Origin: Erysipelotrichaceae bacterium
Lineage (GTDB): Bacteria > Bacillota_I > Bacilli_A > Erysipelotrichales > Erysipelotrichaceae
Assembly: GCA_021442745.1 (NCBI GenBank)
Contig: JABUSI010000028.1
Span: 1 to 31,314, forward strand
Reading direction: 5' to 3'
Length of the DNA: 31,314 nucleotides
The notes beneath the pieces were generated by a model. That model was not told the DNA's origin. It did no database searches and worked only from the letters and a program-made list of their open reading frames with translations. Numbering within the stretch: position 1 is the stretch's first letter; each line of letters starts with the position of its first letter. Positions 1 through 8,332 of this stretch are shown here, piece by piece. The translations under genes and the position numbers were made by a program.

Positions 1-12
1 TAAAAATAATTA

Positions 13-40
13 TTGTGTTTTCGGGGGTATTATGTATAAT
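13..40 (+). promoter_or_regulatory. Promoter of the XRE-cupin/pot operon
   Basis: A TTGTGT -35 hexamer (13-18), a 16-nt spacer and a consensus TATAAT -10 (35-40) predict a start near 47, about 55 nt before the regulator's start codon. The same TTGTGT -35 is used ahead of the MATE gene. Promoter by sequence match only. Confidence 0.65.
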
Positions 41-70
41 TGATTTGTGTTTATTTAACACACCCAAAAA

Positions 71-87
71 GTTTAGTAATACTAAAC
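71..87. promoter_or_regulatory. 17-bp palindrome, candidate operator
   Basis: GTTTAGTAATACTAAAC has perfect 7-bp arms (GTTTAGT / ACTAAAC) around AAT. It lies in the 5' leader between the promoter and the ribosome site of the XRE-cupin gene. XRE regulators bind such short palindromes, so autoregulation by the next gene is a reasonable inference. It has no T-run and is not a terminator. Confidence 0.55.
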
Positions 88-101
88 AGAAGGGAGGAAA
101 C

Positions 102-641
102 ATGGATATAGGTCTTCGGATTAAAGAGTGTCGGAATAAAACCGGTCTGACGCTGGAAGAACTGGCCAGCCGGTGTGAACTGACCAAAGGTTTTTTATCC
201 CAGCTGGAACGGAATATTACGAGTTGTTCCGTGACGACGCTGGAAGATATTGTGGAGGCTCTGGGGATGACGATGGCGGATTTCTTCAAGGAAGATACGG
301 ACGTCAGAGTGGTCTTCGGCAAAGAGGATTTCTTTGTGGACGAACGGGAAGACCATACCATTACCTGGATTGTTCCGAATGCACAGAAGAATGAAATGGA
401 ACCGATTATGCTGGATTTACCGGTCGGGGGAAAATCCCAGGAAGTGTATCCGCATGAGGGAGAAGAGTTCGGTTACGTTCTTCGGGGCAGAATCAGAATT
501 ATGTTTCCGGATTCCAAAAAAGGAATTACGGTCAAAAAAGGACAGACGTTTTACATCAAGGGTGACAAACAGCATCAGCTGGTAAACGATTCGCAATCGG
601 ATGCCGGCGTATTATGGATCTGTACGCCACCGACGTTTTAG
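102..641 (+). CDS. XRE-family regulator with C-terminal cupin domain (polyamine operon regulator)
   Basis: This 179-aa protein has an N-terminal XRE helix-turn-helix (about residues 6-61) and a C-terminal cupin barrel (about 105-176, with HEGEEFGYVLRG and a later KGDKQHQ strand). The architecture is that of PuuR-like one-component regulators, whose cupin is thought to sense a small ligand. The ATG at 102 is preceded by AGGGAGGAAA at 91-100; upstream in-frame starts lie before or at the predicted transcription start and would add a non-homologous leader. It is followed 12 nt later by potA and is probably co-transcribed with potABCD, so I infer that it controls polyamine uptake. The ligand is not visible. 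A leader palindrome at 71-87 may be its operator. Confidence 0.85.
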   Translation: MDIGLRIKECRNKTGLTLEELASRCELTKGFLSQLERNITSCSVTTLEDIVEALGMTMADFFKEDTDVRVVFGKEDFFVDEREDHTITWIVPNAQKNEMEPIMLDLPVGGKSQEVYPHEGEEFGYVLRGRIRIMFPDSKKGITVKKGQTFYIKGDKQHQLVNDSQSDAGVLWICTPPTF

Positions 642-653
642 GGGGATTTGAGA

Positions 654-2222
654 ATGAAGAAATTGATTGAGTTTAAAAATATCGTGAAATCCTTTGATAA
701 TCAGGTTATCTTAAAGGGAATCAATCTGGATATCTATGAAAATGAATTCGTGACGTTACTGGGCCCGTCCGGATGCGGTAAAACAACCTTGCTGCGTATT
801 CTGGGCGGATTTCTGGAAGCCGATTCCGGGGAAGTGATTTTCGACGGAAAAGACATTCAGGACGTACCGGCGTATAAGAGAGAAATCAATACGGTATTCC
901 AGAAGTATGCGTTATTCCCGCATCTGAACGTGTTTGACAACATCGCATTCGGTCTGAAACTGAAGAAAGTCAGTAAGGATATCATCGAACAGAAGGTCAA
1001 CCGTATGTTATCTCTGATTGGTCTGGAAGGCTATGGAGAACGGAACATTGACCAGTTATCCGGTGGGCAGCAGCAACGTGTAGCGATTGCCAGAGCATTG
1101 GTAAACGAACCGTACGTATTGTTGCTGGATGAACCTCTGAGTGCTTTGGATAAGGCATTGCGTAAGGAAATGCAGTACGAACTGAAACGGATTCAGCAGG
1201 AAGTCGGTATTACCTTTATCTTTGTAACACATGACCAGGAAGAAGCATTGACGATGTCCGATAAGATTGTCGTTATGAAGGAAGGCAACATCATGCAGAT
1301 CGGTACTCCTACCGAAATCTACAACGAACCGACTAACGAATACGTTGCCCGGTTCATCGGAGAAAGTAATATCTTCGACGGTGTGATGAAAGACGATTAT
1401 CTGGTACATTTTGACGATAAGGATTACAAGTGTGTGGATTTCGGCTTCAAACGAAACGAACCGGTGGACATTATGATTCGTCCGGAAGATCTGGAAATCG
1501 TTCCGCGTGGAAAAGGAAAGATTCCGGGTGAAGTCAAATCCGTATTGTTCAAGGGTGTTCATAACGAAGTCATGGTACAGACCGTATCGGGTGCCAGCAA
1601 AACCGTAACGATGCACGTTGTCGGAAACCACGACTTAACAAACGAAGTGGAAAAAGAAAAAATTTCCGCAAACGATTTCTTCATGGATTTGGAAGACGTG
1701 GAAAAACTGACCGATGCCGAAGTCATTGCGCGTGCAAATGCCCAGGCATGGGATGAAGACGACGAACTGATTTCCCTGCAGAAAGTGGAATATGACATCA
1801 AGTCCAAGCCGGGTACGTATGAAGTAACCATCGGTACCGCAAAAGGAACGGAAATTACCATCAAGGCATTCGTTCAGGAACCGAAGTTCTACGAAGATGA
1901 CAAGCAGGGTGTCGGTTTAGCCGCATTCGATTTCTTCATTACCGCAGAAGAATTAAAAGAAAGTATCGCATTGGATACCGATCTGTGTATCTGGGCAAAG
2001 GCAGAAGCCTGGGACCTGGAAAAAGGTACGCCGATTGAAATCTATGACGTTATCTATGATTTCGATGAAGAAAACATTACCGAAGGCGATTATGAAATCA
2101 CCTATGCGGTACAGGGTCATGAATTTAAGGTTCATACCACCAAGAACGTTACAGAAGGAAAGAAAGTGGACATTAACTTTGATGCAGACGATCTTCATGT
2201 CATGAGTAAGATGGGGTACTAG
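654..2222 (+). CDS. potA: Spermidine/putrescine ABC transporter ATP-binding protein with Ig-like insertion in TOBE domain
   Basis: The ATPase of a polyamine importer acts on the cytoplasmic face with PotB and PotC. Residues 1-235 are a complete ABC ATPase: Walker A GPSGCGKT (37-44), signature LSGGQQQR (about 135-142), Walker B LLLDEP (about 156-161) and the H-loop in FVTHDQEEA. The protein has 522 residues against roughly 350-385 for the family. The excess is an insertion at about 330-488 that splits the C-terminal TOBE domain: the first half (GEVKSVLFKGVHNEV) and the last (VHTTKNVTEG...DDLHVM) are both recognisable. The insertion holds two diverged tandem repeats (about 337-407 and 421-486) sharing DFF, A-x-A-x-AWD and G-x-YE-(V/I)-T. 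The ATG at 654 has GGGGGA at 641-646; a TTG at 648 is too close to that site. potB follows after 2 nt. Confidence 0.93.
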   Translation: MKKLIEFKNIVKSFDNQVILKGINLDIYENEFVTLLGPSGCGKTTLLRILGGFLEADSGEVIFDGKDIQDVPAYKREINTVFQKYALFPHLNVFDNIAFGLKLKKVSKDIIEQKVNRMLSLIGLEGYGERNIDQLSGGQQQRVAIARALVNEPYVLLLDEPLSALDKALRKEMQYELKRIQQEVGITFIFVTHDQEEALTMSDKIVVMKEGNIMQIGTPTEIYNEPTNEYVARFIGESNIFDGVMKDDYLVHFDDKDYKCVDFGFKRNEPVDIMIRPEDLEIVPRGKGKIPGEVKSVLFKGVHNEVMVQTVSGASKTVTMHVVGNHDLTNEVEKEKISANDFFMDLEDVEKLTDAEVIARANAQAWDEDDELISLQKVEYDIKSKPGTYEVTIGTAKGTEITIKAFVQEPKFYEDDKQGVGLAAFDFFITAEELKESIALDTDLCIWAKAEAWDLEKGTPIEIYDVIYDFDEENITEGDYEITYAVQGHEFKVHTTKNVTEGKKVDINFDADDLHVMSKMGY

Positions 2223-2224
2223 AA

Positions 2225-3007
2225 ATGAAATCCTTCTCCAAAATGGCATGGCCGTATGCGGCATGGTTAGGCGCCTTTGTCGTCGCACCGATGCTTCTGA
2301 TCCTCTTGTATGCGTTCACGAAACAAGGGAATGACGTACTGACGCTGAACTTTACGCTGGATAACTTCGCGAAGTTCTTCTCGGACTCCATTTTCCCTGT
2401 CGTCCTGTGGAGATCGCTGACGATTGCGTTCTACACAACCATCATCTGTATTCTGATCGGGTATCCGGTAGCGTATATCGTTGCCCAGATGTCCGAAAAG
2501 AAACAGGCATTCTTTATCTTATTGATTACGTTACCGATGTGGATCAACATGCTGATCCGTACATATGCCTGGAAAGGCTTGTTGTCATACTTTGACTTTG
2601 ACGCAACCTTCAAGGTTATGGTCGGTATGGTATATAACTTCCTGCCGTTTATGATTCTGCAGATTCATACTTCCTTAAGTAAGCTGGATCGCAATCTGAT
2701 TACGGCAGCACAGGACTTAGGTGCCAACAACGTGCAGACGTTTTTACGGGTGACCTTACCGTTATCCATTCCGGGAGTCATTTCCGGGATTACCCTGGTA
2801 TTCTTACCGGCCGTATCCAGTTTCTTCATTCCGAAACTGTTGGGTGGCGGAGAATACGTATTGATCGGGAACTTAGTAGAAAACTACTTCATTTCCGTCG
2901 GTAACTGGAATTACGGAAGCGCTATTTCCCTGATTATGGCACTGGTTATTATCTTGTCGATGTTTGTGACAAAGAAACTCGATAAGAAGGTCGGAGGTGA
3001 AGAATAA
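2225..3007 (+). CDS. potB: Spermidine/putrescine ABC transporter permease PotB
   Basis: This 260-aa inner-membrane permease has about six hydrophobic segments. The cytoplasmic EAA-type loop that docks on the ATPase is visible as AAQDLGANNVQTFLRVTLPLSIPG. With PotC it forms the translocation channel for polyamines delivered by PotD. The ATG at 2225 lies 2 nt after the potA stop, and its own stop overlaps the potC start by one base (TAATG), so the genes are translationally coupled. Length and order (A-B-C-D) match the family. The exact substrate, putrescine or spermidine, cannot be read from the sequence. Confidence 0.93.
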   Translation: MKSFSKMAWPYAAWLGAFVVAPMLLILLYAFTKQGNDVLTLNFTLDNFAKFFSDSIFPVVLWRSLTIAFYTTIICILIGYPVAYIVAQMSEKKQAFFILLITLPMWINMLIRTYAWKGLLSYFDFDATFKVMVGMVYNFLPFMILQIHTSLSKLDRNLITAAQDLGANNVQTFLRVTLPLSIPGVISGITLVFLPAVSSFFIPKLLGGGEYVLIGNLVENYFISVGNWNYGSAISLIMALVIILSMFVTKKLDKKVGGEE

Positions 3008-3801
3008 TGCAGAAACTGAAAAAGTTCTTCTCGTCATCCTTTGTATGGCTGGTTATGTTGTTCTTCTATTTACCGATTTTCTACGTAATGGTATTCAGTT
3101 TTAACGAATCGAAGAGTTTAACACGGTTTACCGGGTTCTCTCTGAAGTGGTATCAGAAAATGTTTGAAACACGGACGATTCGGGAAGCCATTTACTATAC
3201 GGTCGTCATTGCGGTACTGGCAACGGTGATTTCCACCGTAATCGGTACGGTGACCGCCATCGGGTTGTCCAAGTCCAAGAAAATCCTGCGTGATGTTGTT
3301 CTGCAGGTCAACGACATTCCGATGATGAATCCGGATATCGTAACCGCGATCGGGTTCATGCTGTTGTTCTCGTCTTTGAATCTGGAAAAAGGATTCTGGA
3401 CCATTCTGTTGTCGCATATTGTATTCTGTATTCCTTACGTCATTCTGTCCGTTATGCCGCGGTTACGGCAGCTGGACGATAACCTGGCGGAAGCGGCTCT
3501 GGATTTAGGCTGCACACCGATTCAGGCATTGACGATGGTTATCATTCCGCAGTTAAAGTCTGCGATTATCTCCGGTGCGTTGATTGCGTTCACGATGAGT
3601 TTCGATGATTTCGTGATTTCGTTCTTCACGTCCGGTCCGGGAATCAGCACGATTGCGATTTACGTATATTCTTCCATCAAGCGGATTAATCCGACGATTA
3701 ACGCTTTGTCCACCATTATTGTATTGATTGTAACTGTCGTACTCATCGTAGTTAACGTAGTTCCAATGATAAAAGAAAGAAAGAAGAGGGTTGCTCAATG
3801 A
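3007..3801 (+). CDS. potC: Spermidine/putrescine ABC transporter permease PotC
   Basis: The second membrane permease of the importer has 264 aa and about six membrane segments. Its EAA loop reads AALDLGCTPIQALTMVIIPQL, and FDDFVISFFTSGPG near the C-terminus is typical of PotC. It ends in a basic tail. The start overlaps the potB stop by one base, and its stop overlaps the potD start by four bases (ATGA). Nothing is missing relative to the family. Confidence 0.93.
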   Translation: MQKLKKFFSSSFVWLVMLFFYLPIFYVMVFSFNESKSLTRFTGFSLKWYQKMFETRTIREAIYYTVVIAVLATVISTVIGTVTAIGLSKSKKILRDVVLQVNDIPMMNPDIVTAIGFMLLFSSLNLEKGFWTILLSHIVFCIPYVILSVMPRLRQLDDNLAEAALDLGCTPIQALTMVIIPQLKSAIISGALIAFTMSFDDFVISFFTSGPGISTIAIYVYSSIKRINPTINALSTIIVLIVTVVLIVVNVVPMIKERKKRVAQ

Positions 3802-4880
3802 AAAAGTTATTAGCAGTTTTACTGGCTTGCGCAATGGTATTGACATTGGCAGGCTGCGGCGGTAGTGAAGAAAAGAGTGATTTCGATCCTATCGCTGAAT
3901 TCGGTTCCGACACCTTGTATGTGTTCAACTGGGGTGAATACATCGGAGAAAACACCATCGAAAATTTTGAAAAGAAGTACAACGTAACCGTTAAGTACAA
4001 CACGTTCGATTCCAACGAAGAAATGTATACCGCATTGCTGGGCGGTGACGTATATGACATTATCGTTCCGAGTGATTACATGGTAGAACGTCTGATTAAA
4101 GAAGAAATGATTCAGCCGTTGGATCTGGAAGCTCTGACCAACATCGGTAATATCGCTGACGGACTGAAGTCTCCTTCCTACGACCCTGACCACACCTATT
4201 CCATTCCTTATTTCCAAGGTTCCGTTGGTATCGCATATGACACCACAAAGGTTACCCGTGAAGAACTGGAAGCAGAAGGATGGAACATTCTGTTAAATGA
4301 AAAGTACAAAGGTCAGATCTTTGTATACGATGCAGACAGAGACAACTTCCTGCCGGCTCTGAAGGCTTTGGGTTATTCCGCAAATACCACAAACGATGAT
4401 GAAATCAATGCAGCTTACAACTGGTTGTTGAAACAGGCTGAAACAATGGAACCTTCTTACGGTACCGATGAAATCAATGATGAAATGATCAACGGTAACT
4501 ATGCATTGGCTATCGTTTACAGCGGCGCTGCTGCATATATCATGTCCGAAAACGAAGACATCGAATACTATGAACCGTTCCAGGGTACCAACGTATGGTC
4601 TGACGCAATGTGCATTCCATCCAACGCTAAGAGCCCGAAACTGGCATTGGCTTGGATTAACTTCAACCTGGAAAAGGACGTAGCTATCGATAACTCAACA
4701 TACGTCGGTTATACTTCCGGTCATCAGGAAGCTTTGGAAGAATTGTCACAAGGCGAATTCGCAGGTATCAGCGCTTACACACCACGTGTCGGTTATGAAC
4801 TGGATGAAACTTACAAGGATGACAACAATCTGAAGGCTAAGCTTGCTGAACTTTGGGTTAAGGTTAAAGCTGCTAAGTAG
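3798..4880 (+). CDS. potD: Polyamine-binding lipoprotein PotD
   Basis: The substrate-binding component has 360 aa. A lipoprotein signal peptide ends in the lipobox LAGC with the lipidated Cys at residue 20, so the protein is anchored outside the membrane. The mature part begins like PotD/PotF: LYVFNWGEYIGENTIENF, then YDIIVPSDYMVERLI and the YSIPYFQGSVGIAYD strand. It delivers putrescine or spermidine to PotBC. Its ATG overlaps the potC stop, and a strong hairpin terminator follows, closing the operon. Confidence 0.93.
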   Translation: MKKLLAVLLACAMVLTLAGCGGSEEKSDFDPIAEFGSDTLYVFNWGEYIGENTIENFEKKYNVTVKYNTFDSNEEMYTALLGGDVYDIIVPSDYMVERLIKEEMIQPLDLEALTNIGNIADGLKSPSYDPDHTYSIPYFQGSVGIAYDTTKVTREELEAEGWNILLNEKYKGQIFVYDADRDNFLPALKALGYSANTTNDDEINAAYNWLLKQAETMEPSYGTDEINDEMINGNYALAIVYSGAAAYIMSENEDIEYYEPFQGTNVWSDAMCIPSNAKSPKLALAWINFNLEKDVAIDNSTYVGYTSGHQEALEELSQGEFAGISAYTPRVGYELDETYKDDNNLKAKLAELWVKVKAAK

Positions 4881-4885
4881 TATCA

Positions 4886-4910
4886 AAGGCCACGTATGTG
4901 GCCTTCTTTT
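4886..4910 (+). terminator. Rho-independent terminator after potD
   Basis: A perfect 8-bp stem, AAGGCCAC / GTGGCCTT (4886-4893, 4898-4905), with a GTAT loop is followed by CTTTT. It ends the pot operon 5 nt after the potD stop and lies just before the aguB ribosome site, so aguB is probably read by read-through or its own weak promoter. Confidence 0.85.
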
Positions 4911-4924
4911 ATAGGAGGTCTTGT

Positions 4925-5800
4925 ATGAGAACAGTAACGGTTGCGGCCATTCAGATGCAATGCGATCCTTTGTTGGAAAACAATCTGAAAAAGGCAGAAG
5001 AAAAAGTACGGGAAGCGGCGAAGATGGGTGCGAACCTGATTCTGTTGCCGGAATTATTCTCCAGATGGTATTTCTGTCAGGAACGGCGGTATGAATATTA
5101 TTCGTATGCGTATCCGGTCAATGAATCACCGGAAGTACAGATGGGAATCCGTCTGGCAAAAGAACTGCATGTGGTATTGCCAATCAGTTTTTATGAACGT
5201 GACGTGAATACGGTTTACAATTCGGTTGCGTGCATCGATGCGGATGGAACGGTTTTGGGTGTGTATCGGAAGACGCACATTCCGGATGATCATTTTTACC
5301 AGGAGAAGTTTTATTTTACACCGGGGAATTCGGGCTTTACGGTGTTTGATACTGCGGTAGGATCTATCGGTGTCGGTATCTGCTGGGATCAGTGGTTTCC
5401 GGAAACGGCCCGTTGTCTGGCATTGAATGGTGCGGAAATTCTGCTGTATCCTACCGCGATCGGTTCGGAACCGATCTTAGACTGCGATTCCATGCCGCAT
5501 TGGAGACGGTGTATGCAGGGGCATTCGGCATGCAATCTGATGCCGGTGGTAGCAGCGAATCGCATCGGCCTGGAATCGGTAGAACCTTGCAAGGAAAACA
5601 GTATGCAGTCGAGCAGTTTACGGTTCTACGGGTCTTCGTTTATGACCGATCATACCGGGGAAATCCTGCAACAGGCATCAAGGGATGAAGAAACGGTTCT
5701 GGTTCAGAGTTATGATCTGGATCAGTTGAAAACCGACCGGATTGCCTGGGGCTTGTTCAGGGACCGTCGTCCGGAAACGTACGGAAAGATTACAAAGTAA
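4925..5800 (+). CDS. aguB: N-carbamoylputrescine amidase (nitrilase family)
   Basis: This is predicted to hydrolyse N-carbamoylputrescine to putrescine, CO2 and ammonia. The protein has 291 aa, the usual AguB length. The nitrilase triad is complete: Glu43 (LLPELF), Lys116 (YRKTHIPDD) and Cys153 (GICWDQWFPE). The stretches RKTHIPDDHFY, EKFYFTPGN and CWDQWFPETAR are characteristic of the AguB branch rather than of general nitrilases. The ATG at 4925 sits 5 nt after GGAGGT (4914-4919); the longer in-frame start at 4898 would lie inside the terminator stem. Its position after potABCD fits polyamine metabolism, although no agmatine deiminase (aguA) is in this window. Confidence 0.9.
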   Translation: MRTVTVAAIQMQCDPLLENNLKKAEEKVREAAKMGANLILLPELFSRWYFCQERRYEYYSYAYPVNESPEVQMGIRLAKELHVVLPISFYERDVNTVYNSVACIDADGTVLGVYRKTHIPDDHFYQEKFYFTPGNSGFTVFDTAVGSIGVGICWDQWFPETARCLALNGAEILLYPTAIGSEPILDCDSMPHWRRCMQGHSACNLMPVVAANRIGLESVEPCKENSMQSSSLRFYGSSFMTDHTGEILQQASRDEETVLVQSYDLDQLKTDRIAWGLFRDRRPETYGKITK

Positions 5801-5810
5801 TAATGTTTCA

Positions 5811-5836
5811 AAGAGAGAGCAATCTCTCTTTTGTGT
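5811..5836 (+). terminator. Rho-independent terminator after aguB
   Basis: An AAGAGAGA / TCTCTCTT stem (5811-5818, 5823-5830) with a GCAA loop is followed by TTGTGTTT. The T-rich tail overlaps the -35 of the next promoter. Confidence 0.75.
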
Positions 5837-5859
5837 TTCTTTGGGTAACATAGTATAAT
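5831..5859 (+). promoter_or_regulatory. Promoter of the MATE-prfA-prmC unit
   Basis: TTGTGT (5831-5836), a 17-nt spacer and TATAAT (5854-5859). It begins exactly where the preceding terminator stem ends. The predicted start near 5866 leaves a short leader before the MATE ATG at 5882. Confidence 0.7.
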
Positions 5860-5881
5860 CGTGTGGGTATGGGGGAAGAAT

Positions 5882-7243
5882 ATGCTGAAAGAATACTTTG
5901 GGGATAAAGAGTTTTATAAACGGGTGGCCTGGATTGCCCTTCCGGTGGCGTTGCAACAGTTGTTAAGCAGTGCGATGGGTATTGTGGACAGCATTATGGT
6001 TTCCTGGATTGACGGGGTTACGGCTGTCGGTACGGCTTCCCAGATTGAAAACATATGTATCACGTTAGCGTTCGGGGGAGTAACGGGAATCGGTATCTTT
6101 GCGGCACAGTTTTACGGTGCGAAAGAATACGACAATATGAAACGGACGTTCGGGCTGAGTTTACTGTATTGCGGCATCATCGGGGTCGTGTTTTATCTGG
6201 CAGTAACGTTTTTCGGAAGAGAAATCTGTCTGTTTTATATTGAAGATGAAGCGGTGGTATCCAGTGCACTGGAATATCTGGCCATTACCCGCTATGCGTA
6301 TCTTCCGATGTGTCTGGCATTCTGTTTTTCGTACCAGTACCGGTGTGTTCATAAGACAACGGTACCTTTGATTCTGGGTGTTGTCGGGATGATGACGAAC
6401 GTGGTATTGAATTATTTACTGATTTTCGGGAAATTCGGTTGTCCGGAATTAGGGGTTGCCGGTGCGGCAATCGGTACGTTGGTTGCCCAGTGTGTTTCCT
6501 TATTCTTATATGTAGTATATACGTTGAAAAAGAAGATGGTATTTGCGGGTAGTCCGAAGGTGATGTTTGATTTACCGGTTTCCTTTGTGAAGCCGATTGT
6601 CATTCGCAGTTATCCGCTGGTACTGAATGAGTTTTTCTTCAGTTTCGGCGCAAGTATGTACATCAAGGCATACGGCTTGTTAGGCAAACTGGCAACGGAC
6701 AGTTATTATGTCGGAAACCAGATTAACAACATTTTCTTCAGTGCGTGTAACGGACTGGTATCGGCTACCGGTGTGGTATTGGGTGCGAGTCTGGGAGAAA
6801 ACGACAAAGAAAAAGCCATCCGGCAATCGAAGTACTTTATCGGTATGGCGGGTGTGTTGTCAATTGCGTTATCTCTCATTATAATATGGAGTGCAAAAGG
6901 ACTGGTCAGTCTGTTCGGCTTGCAGAATCCGGTCGTACACGATAGTGCGGTTATGATTGTGAGAATCTGCGGGATTCGTATCATGCTGCGGTTGTTTAAC
7001 GCAACGGTCTTCTCTTCCTTACGGGCAGGAGGAGATTCGAAGTTTCTGGTATTTCTGGATTCCGGAATCATGTGGGCCATCGGTATTCCGCTGGCATATT
7101 TCATCATTCTGGGATTGCATATCCGGTCCATTGTATGGGTATATTTCCTGGTACAGGCGGAAAATATCGTTCGTCTGGTTATCGGGTTACGCAGATTTAG
7201 CAGTTATAAATGGGTGAATAACCTCACCACAGAAGTAAAGTAG
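5882..7243 (+). CDS. MATE family efflux transporter
   Basis: This 453-aa integral membrane protein has about 12 hydrophobic segments. The family signature appears at the N-terminus (WIALPVALQQLLSSAMGIVDSIMVS) and again at the start of the second half (YPLVLNEFFFSFGASMYIKAYG), reflecting the two-fold internal repeat. MATE proteins export cationic drugs or metabolites using a proton or sodium gradient; the substrate is not evident. The ATG at 5882 follows GGGGGAAG at 5871-5878; the GTG at 5861 lies upstream of the predicted transcription start. prfA starts 12 nt downstream, so it is the first gene of a MATE-prfA-prmC operon. Confidence 0.88.
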   Translation: MLKEYFGDKEFYKRVAWIALPVALQQLLSSAMGIVDSIMVSWIDGVTAVGTASQIENICITLAFGGVTGIGIFAAQFYGAKEYDNMKRTFGLSLLYCGIIGVVFYLAVTFFGREICLFYIEDEAVVSSALEYLAITRYAYLPMCLAFCFSYQYRCVHKTTVPLILGVVGMMTNVVLNYLLIFGKFGCPELGVAGAAIGTLVAQCVSLFLYVVYTLKKKMVFAGSPKVMFDLPVSFVKPIVIRSYPLVLNEFFFSFGASMYIKAYGLLGKLATDSYYVGNQINNIFFSACNGLVSATGVVLGASLGENDKEKAIRQSKYFIGMAGVLSIALSLIIIWSAKGLVSLFGLQNPVVHDSAVMIVRICGIRIMLRLFNATVFSSLRAGGDSKFLVFLDSGIMWAIGIPLAYFIILGLHIRSIVWVYFLVQAENIVRLVIGLRRFSSYKWVNNLTTEVK

Positions 7244-7255
7244 GAGGAAAAAACC

Positions 7256-8332
7256 ATGGATAAAATGATGTCCCGGCTGGAGGGAATGGAAGAACGTTAC
7301 CTGCAGCTGAATGAAATGCTGATGGATTCATCGATCGTCAGCGATCCGAAACAGTTTGCGAAATTAGGGAAGGAACAGGCACAGTTGGCTCCTACCGTAG
7401 AAACGTTTCAGGAACTGAAGAAAGTACTGGCGTCAATTGAAGAAGCGAAGATGCTTCTGGAAGAAAACGATGCGGAAATGATAGAAATGGCGAAGATGGA
7501 ACTGGAAGAGAAAGAACCTCTTCGTCAGCAGTTGCTGGACCGTCTGGAATTGCTGCTGATTCCGAGGGATCCTAACGATGATTGCGATGCGATTATGGAA
7601 ATCCGCGGAGCTGCCGGCGGGGATGAAGGGAACATCTTTGCGGGTGACTTGTTACGGATGTATACGAAGTATTGTGAAGCGAACGGCATGCGTGTGGAAA
7701 TTACCGAAGCGGTGGAATCCGAAGCCGGCGGGTTTGCGCAGGTCGGATTTATCGTTCATGGTGACGGTGCGTATGGAAAACTGAAGTTTGAATCCGGTGC
7801 GCATCGGGTACAGCGGGTTCCGAAGACGGAATCGGCAGGTCGTATTCATACTTCTACCGCTACGGTATTGTGTTTACCGGATGTGGAAGATGTGGAAATC
7901 GAAATCGACCCGAACGATCTGACCATTGAAACCCACAGAGCATCCGGTGCCGGCGGACAGCACATCAACAAGACCGATTCCGCAGTTCGTATTACGCACA
8001 TTCCGACAGGTATAACCGTAAACTGCCAGGACGGTCGTTCCCAGATTCAGAACCGGGAAACCGCTATGAGATTAATCAAGGCTCGTGTTTACGATGAATA
8101 TCAGCGGAAGATTGATGAAGAAAAGGGCGAAATCCGCCGTGGTAAGATCGGTACGGGAGACCGTTCCGAAAAGATCCGAACATACAACTATCCGCAGAAC
8201 CGGGTAACGGATCACAGAATCGGCTTTACCATTCAGCAGCTGGACCGTGTCATGGAAGGTAAGATGGATGATGTCATCCAGGCATTGCTGGATGCTGACC
8301 AGAAGGCAAAGATTGCCGGAGAACAGGAATAA
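7256..8332 (+). CDS. prfA: Peptide chain release factor 1
   Basis: RF1 recognises UAA and UAG stop codons and triggers peptide release. It has 358 aa, the normal length. The catalytic GGQ is at residues 233-235 within SGAGGQHINKTDSAVRI, and the RF1 flanks are present (ESAGRIHTSTATV before it, GDRSEKIRTYNYPQNRVTDHR after it). The sequence around the recognition loop (VPKTESAGRIHTS) is RF1-like, not RF2-like, and there is no programmed frameshift. The ribosome site is AGGAGGAAAA at 7243-7252. The stop overlaps the prmC start (TAATG), the conserved pairing of RF1 with the enzyme that methylates its GGQ glutamine. Confidence 0.96.
   Translation: MDKMMSRLEGMEERYLQLNEMLMDSSIVSDPKQFAKLGKEQAQLAPTVETFQELKKVLASIEEAKMLLEENDAEMIEMAKMELEEKEPLRQQLLDRLELLLIPRDPNDDCDAIMEIRGAAGGDEGNIFAGDLLRMYTKYCEANGMRVEITEAVESEAGGFAQVGFIVHGDGAYGKLKFESGAHRVQRVPKTESAGRIHTSTATVLCLPDVEDVEIEIDPNDLTIETHRASGAGGQHINKTDSAVRITHIPTGITVNCQDGRSQIQNRETAMRLIKARVYDEYQRKIDEEKGEIRRGKIGTGDRSEKIRTYNYPQNRVTDHRIGFTIQQLDRVMEGKMDDVIQALLDADQKAKIAGEQE

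Noticed and set aside
15..101. Longer start for the XRE-cupin protein at 15
   Set aside because: It would begin upstream of the predicted transcription start and read through the palindrome. The 29-residue leader is unlike the family, and the ATG at 102 has an excellent ribosome site.
4898..4924. Upstream start for aguB
   Set aside because: The GTG at 4898 lies in the second arm of the potD terminator, and the encoded residues are not part of the nitrilase fold.
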